In this document: positions 10,392 through 22,620 of the stretch, in pieces
Numbering within the stretch: position 1 is the first letter of the stretch
How the letters are laid out: the number at the start of each line of letters is the position of its first letter
Assembly (NCBI RefSeq): GCF_000143415.4
Contig: NW_003314353.1
Span: 376,275-440,274 of the forward strand
Reading direction: 5' to 3'
DNA length: 64,000 nt
Source: Selaginella moellendorffii
Taxonomy: Eukaryota > Streptophyta > Lycopodiopsida > Selaginellales > Selaginellaceae
The notes under the pieces: model-generated
The model's input: the letters and a program-made list of their open reading frames with translations, nothing else
What the model was told of the DNA's origin: nothing
Databases searched by the model: none
Made by a program: the position numbers and the translations under genes

Positions 10392-10987
10392 GCTTATAAT
10401 GGCATGTGCCCTCATGCTATTTACTTGATCACTAAATACCTTTTTCCCTTTGCACTAGTATATCTTAATACCGGTCTGAGAAATAGAATGGCATGTGCCC
10501 TCAAGCCTTTTACTAAATCACCTTTGAAAGAAATGCAAGCCTCTATGTCGTAAAAAAAAGGTACTAGAGAAATTCCTTAATAATATGAATGTTATTTAGT
10601 TTCATGAAAATACACTAAGGGTCAAATGAGTTAAATGACTTCTCCAGACTAGCAATGCCTCTTGCTACACCTTCACAATTAGATTCACAATTAAGTTATA
10701 TGTCTGGCTAATAGGAATGATGTTCATCTTGGAAAGCTCACCACACGCTCAATGAACAAACAAATAGTGTGTGCGCACATGCCATCGCTCTTCTTTAGCT
10801 TCAGATTCAGCTTGTTCACCTTGACAATGAGATTTATTATACAACCAGATGGACTCAATCTGGACACAAAGTCACCGCGCTAGTCACCATGCCCCAGATA
10901 TGTCTAGCCCCTGGACAAAAAACATATAATTTCACGTCATTTTCAAATGCTTGAAAATTTGTACCTAGTCCCATTTTACTGAATAAA
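10392..10987. other. Right subterminal region of element A
   Basis: Non-coding. It holds 22-bp palindromes at 10399, 10489 and 10764 and an A8 tract at about 10551. It matches 57083-57718, except that element B has about 50 extra bases near 57377. Confidence 0.6.
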
Positions 10988-11011
10988 TCCCACTTTAACG
11001 AAATAGAGCTT
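10988..11011 (-). repeat. Right terminal inverted repeat of element A
   Basis: 24 bases identical to 57719-57742 and exactly inverse to 47827-47850. Read inward from the end they begin AAGCTCTATTTCGTTAAAGT. The flank begins ACTC, the expected 4-bp target duplication, whose partner lies left of the window. Confidence 0.85.
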
Positions 11012-11142
11012 ACTCCCGCTCTCGACCTTTCAAGTCAGAGCTTTTAGTCCGAACGCATTATGCTCGTTTGGCTTTTGCTTCGGCCACTACCATGTGGCAC
11101 CCTTTCAGCTCCACTTTGGGGCTTAGGGATTTGTGTCTCACA
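11012..11142 (-). mobile_element. LTR fragment interrupted by element A
   Basis: 131 bases matching the outer end of the LTRs at 33902-35372, 40176-41994 and 43081-44445, ending ...CTCACA (the TGTGAG start on the minus strand). The rest of this LTR should lie left of the window, across element A. Confidence 0.75.
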
Positions 11143-12330
11143 CATATTTAGTAAGTTTTGAGCTTGTCCCAGAGATTAACTCCTGATACTAAAGGAGGCT
11201 TGGGGTGAAAGCCCAAAGCGTGTGTTCCTCAAGGGGGGGGGGGGTTCCAAATGTATAGTAAGGATAGTGGGTAGGTTAGGCATGGTTGACCAACCTGAGG
11301 CATAGTCTAGCTCCCGCTTGCATGCTTGTTCTTGTTCTGCGTCCGGCTTGGGTCTAACTCCTAAGCATGGAGCCAAGGAGTGACAAAACCGAACCACATA
11401 GCAATTCCCGAGCATGTAGCCCAAGGAGTGAAGGGATGGGAGCATGGAGCGATTTGAAACAGTCTTAGAGTATCCACCTTCCCAATGCCAAGACCAGCAC
11501 ACAAAATGGAGCCAAACAAAGTCTAGCGCTATTTCAGTATACCGGTGACCTAACGCAAGGATATGGGTACTCCACCAGCTAGCATGGTGTCGAACTTGGG
11601 CTTAGACCCAAGTCGGATGCAGAACAAGGACAAACACGCAAATGGGAGCTAAACTATGCCTCAGGTTGGTCGGCCATGCCCAACCTACCCACTATCCCTA
11701 CTATATATTTGAAACCCCCCATAGTCCCCCCCCGCCCCCCTTATTGAGGAACACACACTTTGGGATTTCACCCCAAGCCTCCCTTACTATCAGGAGTTAC
11801 TAAATATGGAATGTCTCTAGATTGCGAATTTGGACACAGGATAAACACCATTGTGTTCAGAACAATCTCTACATTTCGTAGATATGCCAAATGAGCAAAT
11901 CTAAACACTTTCCATAAATAGCATTTGGGACTGAAATGAGACTAACACAAAGGGCATGATAGTGAGGGTGTTTGGCAGACACGGTAAGCTATCATGTAGC
12001 GATATTGAGAGACTAGTCTCAATACGCGAAGGTTCTTGTCACTAGCTAGTGCAAGACATAACGAGATGGGAACTCCTTACCGGGCTAAGTATGCTTATCT
12101 AATAATACGTAGGAATTCCATCCTTATGCTCGTCCGGTCTAAGTACACTTGAAATGCCCAGTTAACTCCACTAGCACAAGAGGGACTGATAAAGGGCCCA
12201 GCAATACCGACCTCCTACCGTCATGGCAATAAGGAAAGAATATCCGAAAGGACTAGCCGACAGATAACTTTCAATACCCAGAGTCACATTCGCGACACTC
12301 TCCCCCCCTAGGGAAGATCGACGTCCTCAT
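11143..12330. repeat. Second LTR-like repeat family, with long foldback
   Basis: Arms 11177-11357 and 11612-11801 are inverted copies of each other, with a G run (about 11227) facing a C run (about 11736). The spacer and right arm recur at 21600-22120. The part from 11810 to 12330 recurs at 22125-22620 (+) and 33280-33740 (-). No coding capacity; it looks like the LTR region of a decayed retroelement. Confidence 0.65.
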
Positions 12331-15300
12331 CGATGCATACTCGAGTTTAGAATACTACCAAGGAAACAACTCCAGAAAAAGTTCACGGTACTTACACTAT
12401 ATGAGAAATGCACCAACTTAAATGAGTTAAAGGTAACATCTTTGTCTAACACGGATGTGCTACCAGCTCAGACACCTTCCGGCCGTCCCCGACAAGGAAA
12501 TGACCAATGGAGTTAGCCACCCTTGCTGCTCTAGTTGTCACCCAGCTTACAAAATGTGATATGCCCCTGCCCGCAAGAAGATAGAGAGAGAAGCCAAAGG
12601 CCCCAACCCTCATGAGCAAAGAAACCAAACCCGTCGGTAAGGTTTAGATAGACTACTGTAAACAGGCAATTAGAGTTGTTTACACGGTCACACCCTTTTG
12701 AACGGAATAAGGAACATCGACAGAGAGGTGGGTGATGTGACCAGTCGATAGTAACTACCCCATGACAAAGTCATAGACAATGATATCTTAGAGACTTAAT
12801 TATCACTGAATAAATCTTATATTAGAACACAAGAGTATTCCAAGTAAGTTATCATCCGATAAACTAGTATTATAGTATAGGAACCACCAAAATCTCCATA
12901 ATTGGTAAACATAGGATTCACCATCAAACAATATTTAATAGCAAGTATATCATCAAGTAAACTCAATGATAAAGTTTAACTATAAAAGATTGCAAACAGA
13001 ATGCCAAATAACTTACGAAAGATAACTCAAAGAACACAAAGTATCATTGACTAGCAAGCAAAATGCTCACGAATGTATCACCCGAAGGAAATAACATCCG
13101 AATCTATCAAAGTGAACTCGAGCAATAATCAATAAAACAAAATGAATGCGGAAAGACCAACAAACATTTAGTCATGCCAACCATTGCACTAGCCAATTTG
13201 AATAGATCCCAGTCATAATACGAAGGAACTCAAGTTGCCTAAGCAAGTGTCAACCACATCTTATTGATGTCTTAAACCCAAGAGACCAATCCATAGCAAC
13301 AAAGTATATGTGGTATTGCAAAAAGCCAGAAGCCATCAAAGAGAATAACTAACTATCATGAAAGACTATCAATCATCTTATCAAGAAAGAGATGCATAAT
13401 CATCGTTAAAGAAGGAATCCACCATCCTGAAGAATGGCAAATCATTTGATATCAACAATAATCAAGCAAATCCTTTTGAAAAGGATAATCAACTATCCTA
13501 GATGATAGTCAATCATCACCAATAATTGCCAGATGCAAATACTAACTTCAACATCGAAGCTAATAAGCCAAAATGCCTTCTCTAACAACTTCTAACAAAT
13601 GGTCCACAAGCATGAAAACTCAAGGAACCAAAAACTCGAAGAAGCCTATAGCTAAGTTTTGCCTAACAATGATCACGAGTCTCGCATGAATCAACTTCAA
13701 TGCTAAAAGAAGAAACTATGGTACAACCCACAATATTCTCCTCAACACATCTATAAGCTAAACTTCATAATGCAAAGCTAATGAAGAGCATGTCTGCATC
13801 AATCCAAAAGCTAAGCATAACAAAGCTATGCTCAACAAGTGATCACCAAATGATCTTCCACGAATCCATCTATAGCAAGACATAACTCACTTCATAAGAA
13901 GCACAAGAAGAATCATCAATGATTGATATATCTCAACTGAAATCCAACAAAGATTCAATCACTTCAATACCGATAACTAACTCTTCCGCTTGTAGAGTTA
14001 GTATAATCCATAACAGAATCACTTTTCAAGGAAAAGCCAAAGCTTAACCCCTACTAAATAATCTTGTTTAGAACACAACTAACTCAAACTTGCCACTCAG
14101 TTCATTTGAACGTCAACACAGTTGCTAACTAGTAAATGCACGAATGCCAATAACATAAAGCCATAGCTAAACCATTAACACTATCTTCATTAAAACTAAT
14201 GAAACTCAATATCAATCCTAAGGAGAGACATCTCATTTCACTCGAATCTCAACCTCAACAATGTCAACAACAAGGCATCATTTCAATGCCATCAACATCA
14301 TAACAAAGCTATAAGAAAGTAAGAGTGAATCACCAATCAAACTTTCTAGCAACCAAGCTAACCAAAGTCGAAGATACTATACTTAGTATCCAAGACCAAT
14401 TCTTCAACAATACTCAGTTACAGATAACACTTCATCAAGGAGTGATTCACCACATCCAAAACTCAATGAAATCCAACACTACAAACTAAACGTAACCAAA
14501 TGATATTGACAAAGGTAGAATCAATATGCTAACATGGAAAAACCATGTAAGTCTAATGACACGATCCTCTGCAACACCATTCAGTAAAGCAAACCCATCA
14601 CTGCTAAATCATCATCGAGTGAAACAAATGTCAACAATCTTTCGACAAAGTTTACAAGCAATCACTAGTTGCAAAAAAACTAACAATCACTCTTTCAACT
14701 TGCCTTCACAAGACCTAAACACTAAACTCACGTCATCGAGTCACACACTTGTTCAACATGAATGTAATACCCCAGGTACGAGATAAAGGTTCATGAACTA
14801 GCACAAACTATATGACCACTTGAATTCAACTCAACTGCAATAAGCTCACTAACGCATCTAGTCAATAGCTCTGAGCATGTCTTGAAAAGGCTAGCTATGC
14901 ATGATCAACACTCAGTCGAAACTAAAGTGAAGACTATGAGATGGACTCATATCGGTACACAACTTCCTCATAGACAAAGCTATAGTATGGGTATTAACAT
15001 CTCAACTACAAACAACTAAGTTGGACATTACCATCCTCAGCCAAGGCGCAGGACGACCAAGACCAAGTCAAGATTAGTGAGAGCTCACTACTCTCATAAA
15101 GTCTAACGAAATACAAGGTGCAACCTGCTACCAAGCACAACGCTATAGAAGAAAGGCATAAGGGTCACTTTTCTACACCAATTCCAGACTCTATCCAACT
15201 CAATTGCCTTAGCCCCAAAAGTCAGCATCCCTTTCGGGTCGCATCATACAAACTACTTACTAAGGTTTAGGCTAACTGAAGTTAACTCCAACCTCTTCAC

Positions 15301-17172
15301 TAGTTTGTATTTGCTTACGAAAACGGAATGGTTTTCGGGCAAAGTGATAACAAATCTGCCATTGGAATAGTCTAAGAAAATTTGTGGAAAATTTTCCATC
15401 CTAGAGAAAGAATGACTCTCAGTCTAGAAATGCAAACATTCAAGACTCAACCAACTTCCTCCTACCAACAACTTCACGTAAGTTCACTTCAACACCAATT
15501 CTCATGACCCATAGTATGCTTAAGCCTCGAACATCTTTACCCATATCTCCAAATCTAACACCGACATCCGTAAAATGCAAAATAAACATCCAAGGCTTGA
15601 TCACGAAGATCATATCTTTGAATATCTATATTGCACTAACACTCTTCTTCAATCACTTTCAAGATCCAATGTGAAACCAAAACACTAATAAGAAAAATCA
15701 CATGAAAAATCAAGCTCTAAGGAAAATTCCTCATCACTCAAAATAACAATGTCATTTCCACTAACACAAGTGCTAACAATGTCAATGCTTCAACTACACA
15801 CTTTCTCCATCCAATAACTTACTCTAAGTGTTAACAGATCAACCGACAAGCCATAGCAAGTGAATGCTACAACCCTTTTCCAACACTTTATGGGCAAATC
15901 CTCAAGAAAACAACGTACCAACTTAAGCTTAGCATAATGGATCACCATTGAAAATTCAATTAAAGCTACTATAATGCTACTACGTGCAAGTAGATTAGCG
16001 TCACCATCAACCACTTTGGGGTTGATCATCGTTTTAACCAAGCAACTTTGTAAACACATTGCTCATTATCACATGGATATGATATAAGTATCACAATAAC
16101 TTAATTATCAATCAAGCAACATATGAGCAATGCCAATGTCATTACTTCAAAGGTTTATGTGAACATCAAGTGCTAACTCAATTTGACAAAATGCAACATA
16201 AATGCTTTACTCCACCGATAGAAATTTACAATACTGAACACCACTAACTTTTGTTCACAACATGGACAAGCTCATGCCACTCTCTATCCAACCAAACTCA
16301 AAACTAATCCAACACCAAGTTACTCAAGGAGCAATAGCAAGGTTCCCCGGAAAAGAATTGAGTATTGCAACCCAAGTCTTCTAATAGCAAGTCTAAACAA
16401 AATGGTTTAGTGGTTCACCGCTATCCATCCCACAACTTGCCATTTGTAAAACCATCATTTCCAACACGCATCAAGGTAGGGACTCTTGATTGCATAATAT
16501 GAATACGAGCAATGAGTTAACACCTCGTTGCAAATCATTTCTTCAAAAAGAGAAAATGATTTACGTGTTTGATCCATCGTCCCTGACGACTATTTTTTCG
16601 GTCTCATCTTTGACTAAACCTCAAGTTTGCTTTCGCATTGCCTTCAGTCCAATCCAAGAAAAGTTTGTGAGAGAGCACGGCAATGACTACTTGAATCAAA
16701 AGATTAATCCCTACAGTCTTGATTGATCCACTTGTAATCATGCCTAAGAAGGATCCACTAGTGCCGTGCTAAACAACTACAAACCAGCCTATGTGCCACT
16801 CATAGTAAACCTAGGAAAAGGTTTACTTTCACCCACGGTACATGGAACAATTTATGGAACCACCAATAGGTTAACATTAATTTTGCCAATTCAAAATGTA
16901 ACCTTGAGTTGCTAATGTGCCTCACTCACGAGCCCAAGCTCAAACTCGTGCAAAATAGTACATCTCAAATCCATGCTATGAGCCCAAGAGCAAGCTCACA
17001 TCATAAGGTACAATAAGGTAACCAAGATCCATACCCAAGGAACGATTACGAAACCTTTGCACCAAAACGTGTACCCACTCAGATCATTGTTTTCATCTCT
17101 GTGTATGCAACAAGACTAGTTGCCCAATCTCATTGGATAGCACTCGCTGAGACGTATCCTCTGATATCAAAT
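12331..17172 (-). mobile_element. Non-coding retroelement interior (LARD-like), minus orientation
   Basis: AT-rich DNA with no credible gene; open frames at 14526-14786 and 15790-16059 are short and unlike known proteins. On the minus strand a primer-binding site (TTGATATCAGAGG at 17170-17158) directly follows an LTR end (...CTACA). The 14970-17170 part is the inverse of 45645-47790, and 12560-13545 is the inverse of 57747-58760. Long interior without ORFs plus a PBS fits a large retrotransposon derivative. Confidence 0.65.
17158..17170 (-). other. Primer-binding site (initiator Met tRNA type), decayed
   Basis: On the minus strand TTGATATCAGAGG, close to the plant consensus TGGTATCAGAGC, two bases after an LTR end TACA. 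Confidence 0.6.
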
Positions 17173-17189
17173 GTAGTGCATGTGGTTTT

Positions 17190-17700
17190 TGTCAGGAATC
17201 CCCCAATTCTTGCCACATTCCTGACTCTCGCCGGATTCCTGACCTACAGACCACATTCCTGATTCTCGAGACACTTCCCTATTCCTGACTCTCGAAACAC
17301 TTCCCTATTCCTGACTCTTGAGACACTTCCCTATTCTTGACTCTCAAGACACTTCCCGATTCCTGAGTCTCGAGCCACATTCCTGATATTGATGTGGCGC
17401 CTCCTCGACCTCAGCTATATTTAGGCCGTCCTCGATCCAAGAGTGGTGGAGCTTCATCAACCTATAGTATATATAGGTTAGCCTTGTTCCATTTCTCCAC
17501 AATCTGAATCAACACCAGTCTAAGGCTTCTTCTTTGATTTCACTAGCTTTTTCTCTTTGTCTTAGCATTTTCCAGTCTTTGATTTTGTTGGGGGTCTTGA
17601 CAGTTTGATTCAGATTGTGGTTTTTGCTTTTCTTTTAGCTCGTTTTGATTATTTGATTGCCTTTGTCTTTTTCCCCCCTTTCTTTTCTTTCTTCTTGCCA
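17190..17700 (+). promoter_or_regulatory. 5' LTR and leader of plus-strand Ty3/gypsy element
   Basis: It starts at TGTCAGGAAT, inserted inside the LTR of the neighbouring minus-strand element. A minisatellite of about 25-bp units (ACACTTCCCTATTCCTGACT) fills roughly 17255-17375. TATA-like TATATTTA (about 17408) and TATATATAGG (about 17468) precede a pyrimidine-rich leader up to the Gag ATG. I could not place the LTR's 3' end or a clear PBS. Confidence 0.55.
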
Positions 17701-18672
17701 ATGGAGTCTCCAAGCCATCCTGATTTCTTTGCCGAAGTCCTTGCAAAAATCCAGTCTTAGAATACCGAGCTGAAAGCGACCCTTCTTCGCATGCAGCAGG
17801 AGCTTGCTTCACTTTCGGCTCAAGGATCCAGCAAAGTTCCTGAACCGAAGGTAAGTTTCCCGGTGAAATTTTCAGGCAAGCGTTCGAAGCTTCATGGATT
17901 TTTGAACCAAATGGAGCTGATCTTTGCACTTCAACATCGGCGGTACCCCACTCCCGAGTCTCAAATTGGCGCGATTGGGACGTTGCTCGAGGGTGCAGCT
18001 TTGTCATGGTTTTCTCCTCTTCTGGAGAAGAGCATGAAAGGGGTCGTGGTTCCGGAGCTGATGGATCTTCAATTGTTCAAAGAGAAGCTCGAAGCATGTT
18101 TTGGCGAGACGGATCGAGTTCGGGCTGCTACCACAAAGATGAGACGTCTCTCTCAGGGGTCTCGTCCTGCCTCGATCTACGCTGCAGAGTTCCAACTCCT
18201 TACTTTGGACACTCAGTGGGATGAGCGGGCCCTGATTGACCAATTTTGTTTCGGCCTCAACAACGGTGTCAAGGATTTATTGCTCACCATGGAGGATCCC
18301 AAGGACCTGTCGGACGCCATCAACAAAGCTGTTCGATGTGACAATCGCCTCTTTGAACGTCGTCAGGAAAGTTGCCGCGCCGCTGTTTTTCCGTCCCAGA
18401 CTCAGGAATCCCAGCTTGAGTCTTCAGGGCATAGTCCTGAACCTACTGCTCCAATCCCGATGGATATTTCTTGTACTCCCCGACTCATTAGAAGGAAGTT
18501 GAGTCCTGCTGAGAAGCAACGTCGAATATCTCATAATCTTTGCCTCTACTATGCTGATCCTAATCACAAAGCAACTGTGTGTCCCAAGAAGCCTCCCCGA
18601 TTGCTCGAGTTCACTCTGCCTCAAAGTCCACCTCTGTTGCAGTCGGGAAACGACCCTGTCCAAACCGAGTAG
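17701..18672 (+). pseudogene. Ty3/gypsy Gag, one stop and a damaged zinc knuckle
   Basis: The natural start is ATG 17701. CAG has become TAG at 17758-17760, after which the same frame is open from 17791. The body has the retrotransposon Gag fold signature (FSGKRSKLHGFLNQME, ...GAALSWFSPLLE, LIDQFCFGL). The C-terminal knuckle reads CLYYADPNHKATVC, where the second Cys expected in CxxC is Tyr, a change that would abolish zinc binding. Pol begins in another frame and overlaps by 94 bases, as in frameshifting elements. Gag forms the particle that packages element RNA. Confidence 0.85.
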
Positions 18673-21565
18673 GAGCTGTCTGTTTGGACTCCTTGAATAA
18701 AAATCACTTTTCTTCCTTATCAAGCTCCTCACCACCTTTCATCAAAGCCACCACCAATTCCAGCAACTTCCGCGTCCCATGTCTCCTTTCTTTCACCGGA
18801 CAATCAGGACTCAAGGCTTTGGCGCTACTGGACTCGGGTGCAACTTCCTGCTTCATGGACACGGACTTTGCTGCCCGACATCACGTTCCTCTTTCTCCTA
18901 CCATATGGGATCTGAGGGTTGAAGGCATCGGCGGGCATTTTGTGTCTCCATCTTCTGGACTTAGGGAAACGTTGCCCGTTCGAGTACACATTGGGTCCAC
19001 CGTCACTGATATCGCCTTCAACATCATCAACAACAAGTCTTCCTCTGTGGTGCTCGGTCTTCCTTGGTTCCAACTACATCAGCCTCAGATTTGTTGGAAG
19101 GACTTACAGCTCATCTCTCCCACATCACCATCCCCCATGGCTTCCCCTGCTGTTCATCGAGTCCGAATTAGGAAAAGTTCCCTAAACTCACATCGGGGTT
19201 CTGTTCCTGACTCTACGAAGTTTTCACCCTCTTCTTTTTCCTCTCTTCCATCTTACACTGGACAGTATCCTCGTCTCATCATTCCATTTAGTCGTACACC
19301 TCCTCCTATCTCCATAATCACTATGCAAGAACTCCTTCATGAAGAACTTATTTTCCTTTTTGCTTTGCATGTTTTTCTTGTCAGTCTTCCTGAGAAGTAT
19401 CGTGATTTTGGGGATGTGTTTGACAAGAAAAAAGCTAGTGTACTGCCTGCTCATCGGCCTTATGACTGTCCCATTGATTTACAGGAAGGAGCGTCGCCTC
19501 CATGGGGGCCTATCTACGGGTTATCCCCGTCTGAGCTTAAGGCCCTCAAAGAGTACGTGGATGAGAACCTTGCCTCAGGGTTCATTCAGCATTCGCAGTC
19601 CCCGGCTGGAGCACCTATCTTCTTTGTCAAGAAGAAGGATGGGAGTTTGCGGCTAGTCATCGATTACCGAGGTTTGAACAAGGTGACTGTTCGGAACCAT
19701 TATCCGCTGCCCTTGATCTCGGACCTGTTGGAACGCCTCGGTGGTGCCCGCTTCTTCACCAAGATTGACCTCCGTGGCGCATACAACCTGATCCGGATCC
19801 GGCCTGGTGATGAATGGAAGACTGCATTCCGAACCCGTTATGGCCACTTCGAGTACACTGTTATGCCATTTGGCTTGACAAATGCTCCAGCAGTTTTCCA
19901 ACACATGGCGAACGACGTCTTTCGGGAGTTTCTTGATCAGATGGTGATCGTCTACCTCGATGACATCCTCATCTACTCAAGAACTCAGGAGGAGCACGAC
20001 GAACATGTACGCAAGGTGTTGGCGAAGCTGCGAGAACACGGCCTATACGCGAAGCTTGAGAAATGTTCCTTCGATCAGCAGTCTGTGGAGTTCCTTGGGT
20101 ACATTGTCACTTCTGAGGGTATCACGATGGATCCTGCCAAAGTCAAGACTATTCTCGAGTGGGAGCCTCCACAATCAATGTCGGATGTTCAGGTTTTCCT
20201 TGGCTTCGCCAACTTCTACCGCAAATTCATTAATCACTACTCTGACATTATCCTTCCTCTCACGCATCTCACTCGCAAGGATGTTCCCTTCTCTTGGTCT
20301 ACTGCTGCCCAGCACGCCTTCGACACTCTCAAGGCAGCCTTCAGTTTTGCTCCCGTTTTGATCCATGCTGATTCCTCACAACCTTTCTTCATTGAGGCTG
20401 ACGCCTCCGACTTTGCCATCGGTGCTGTGCTGTCTCAACTCGGAGCGGATCAAGAACTTCATCCGGTCGCTTTCCATTCTCGGAAATTCCAGCCTGCGGA
20501 GATCAATTACGAAATCCACGACAAGGAGCTCCTTGCCATCGTGGATTCCTTTGGAGAGTGGTGCCGTTTCTTGGAGGGGGCGGGCCATCAAACAACAGTC
20601 TGGGCGGATCACAAAAATCTCGAGTACTTTGCCACTTCTTGAGTTTTAAGCCGTCGTCAAGCAAGGTGGGCACAATTCCTGAGTCGGTTTGACTTTGTTA
20701 TCAAGTACAGACCTGGAAAGCTTCAAGGCCTTCCTGATGCTCTTTCAAGGTGCTCCTATCTCAGTCTCAGGCCTGGTAATCCTGCCTTCGATCAACAGGA
20801 TCAAATTATCCTCAGTCCTGATCAGCTTCAAGTTATGGCAATTTCCCTGGCCCCTCAAGACTCCTCCTTGATGGATGCCATCAGAAACGATCTTCAATCC
20901 GATGATCTCGCCAGCGACATTTTCCCCCATCTTCAAGCTGGACACCCTGTGACTCCCGACTGCCGGCAATTTGACGAGTTCGAGTTCTTAGATGGCTTAT
21001 TATACCATGGGGAGCAGCTTTACGTTCCTGAAGGTGATGCTCTAAGGTTGGTCCTAATGGCGTGCCACGATAGCCCGACTGTTGGTCACTTTGGCATTGC
21101 AAAAACCTATGAGCTAGTTGCACGGGACTTTTGGTGGCCTCACATGGATGACTACATCAAAGCTTTCATTACCTCCTGTGACACTTGTGCCCGGAATAAG
21201 GTACCTCGCCACCTTCCTTTAGGTTTGCTTCGTTCCCTTCCAGTCCCTTCAGGTCCTTGGGAATCCATCTCTATGGATTTCTTGAGTGATCTTCCGAGTT
21301 CTGGAGGCTTCAACAACATTTTAGTCGTGGTGGATCGCTTCACAAAGATGGCACACTTCTTGCCATGTACCAAGGAGTTTTCGGGCGAGGACATGGCAAA
21401 ACTGGTATTCATGGAAATTTTCCAACTTCATGGGATTCCTACAGATGTGGTTTCAGATCGGGGGCCTCAGTTCATCTCTCATTTCTGGCAACGGTTTTTG
21501 CAGCTGCTTGGAGTGAAGGCCAACCTCTCTTCGGCGTATCATCCTCAAACTGATGGGCAGTCGGG
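18579..21565 (+). pseudogene. Ty3/gypsy Pol: protease, RT, RNase H, truncated integrase
   Basis: Domains in order: aspartic protease with DSGA (residues 85-88); reverse transcriptase with KKKDGSLRLVIDYRGLN and the catalytic YLDD at about residue 459; RNase H with EADASDFAIGAVLSQ; then integrase with its zinc-binding H/C region (CDTCARNK), first Asp (SMDFLSDLP) and second Asp (VSDRGPQF). One TGA (20640-20642) interrupts the frame between RNase H and integrase. At about 21565, just at the point where the third catalytic residue is expected (YHPQTDGQSG), the sequence switches to another repeat, so the integrase C-terminus and the 3' LTR are missing. It is the best-kept retroelement here. Confidence 0.92.
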
Positions 21566-22620
21566 CATATGCCACATGTCTAAAGGACAGTGGTATGGAA
21601 CCCAAGGTTCAAGGCCTTGGGCCACTAAACAAAGGAACGATGCCAAACTCCCAAGCATGGAGCCTAGGAGCAACAAAACCGAACCATGGAGCAACTCCCG
21701 AGCATATAGCCGAAGGAGCGAAGGGACAGAAGCCCGGAGCGACTTAGTATAGTCCTAGAGCAACTAGCGTCCCAATGCTAGGACCAACACGCAAAACGTA
21801 GCCAAACGGAGTCTGGCGCTATTTCGGCATACCGGTGGTTTAACGCGAGGACATGGGTACTCCACCAGCTAGCATGGAATGGAACTTGGGCTTAGACCCA
21901 AGCCAGACGCAGAACAAGGACAGGCATGCAAGCGAGAGTTAGACTATGCCTCAGGTTAGTCAGCCATACCCGACCTACCCACTATCCCTACTATACATTT
22001 GGAACCCCCCACAACCCCCCCCCTTTAGGAACACACGCTTTGGGCTTTCACCCCAAGCCTCCCTTAGTATTAGGAGTTAGTCTCTGGGACAAGCTGGGAC
22101 AAGCTCAAAACTTACTAAATATGGAATGTCCCTAGATTGTGAATTTGGACATGGGACAAACACCATTGTGTTCAGGCTAATCTCTACATTCCGTAGATAT
22201 GCCAAATGAGCGAATCTAAACACTTTCCATAAATAGCATTTGGGACCGAAATGAGACTAACACAAAGGGCATGATAGTGAGGGTGTTTGGCAGACACGGT
22301 AAGCTATCATGTAGCGATATTGAGAGACTAGTCTCAATACACAAGGGTTCTTGTCACTAGCTAGTGCAAAACATAACGAGACGGGAACTCCTTACCGGGC
22401 TAAATATGTTTAGCTAATAACACGTAGGAATTCCATCCTTATGCTCGTCCGATCTAAGTACACTTGAAATACCTAATTAACTCCACTAGCACAAAAGGGA
22501 CTGATAAAGGGCCCAACAATACCAACCCCCTGCCGTTGTGGCAGTAAGGAAAGAATATCCGAAAGGACTAGCCGACAGGTAACTTTCAATACCCGAAATC
22601 ACATTCGCGACATAGATGGA
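21566..22620. repeat. Second copy of the LTR-like repeat family
   Basis: Matches 11370-12330 in the same direction, including the C run (about 22010), and truncates the gypsy integrase. The start (about 21566-21650) also matches the inverse of 45480-45560. Confidence 0.65.

Larger units (their letters stand above)
1112..10785. repeat. Dispersed 22-bp near-palindrome family in element A
   Basis: The consensus is half-site ATGGCATGNGG followed by CCNCATGCCAT. Copies I located are 1112-1133, 2389-2410, 2449-2470, 2526-2547, 3966-3987, 4038-4062 (3 bases longer), 4623-4644, 4721-4742, 4791-4812, 6418-6440, 6490-6511, 8150-8171, 9493-9514, 9639-9660, 9799-9820, 9879-9900, 10399-10420, 10489-10509 and 10764-10785. 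The length is held at about 22 bp while central bases vary, often in mismatched pairs (T/T or A/A). They sit in introns, between genes and in the tail. I found none in the retrotransposon DNA of the window. A binding site for the transposase or an RNA hairpin are both possible. Confidence 0.85.
1..11011 (+). mobile_element. Large TIR DNA transposon, element A (left end outside window)
   Basis: This is the same family as the complete element at 47827-57742. Seen: the stretch from 2853 to 11011 matches 50673-57742 almost base for base, apart from internal duplications and deletions, and ends in the same 24-bp terminal repeat (10988-11011). The left terminal repeat is not in the window. Left of 2853 the two elements share only the 22-bp palindrome family; the cargo is a ParB-fold gene here instead of an FCP1-like phosphatase. 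The right flank (11012 on) is the tail of a 1.4-1.8 kb LTR that occurs four more times here, so element A jumped into that LTR. The partial tandem transposase copy and the N gap make its true length uncertain. Confidence 0.8.

Noticed and set aside
1-11011. Helitron classification for the gene-carrying elements
   Set aside because: Element B has long terminal inverted repeats and a 4-bp target duplication, and there is no Rep/helicase; Helitrons have neither feature.
17543-18007. 154-codon minus frame over the Gag start
   Set aside because: Antisense to Gag, which has clear family motifs.
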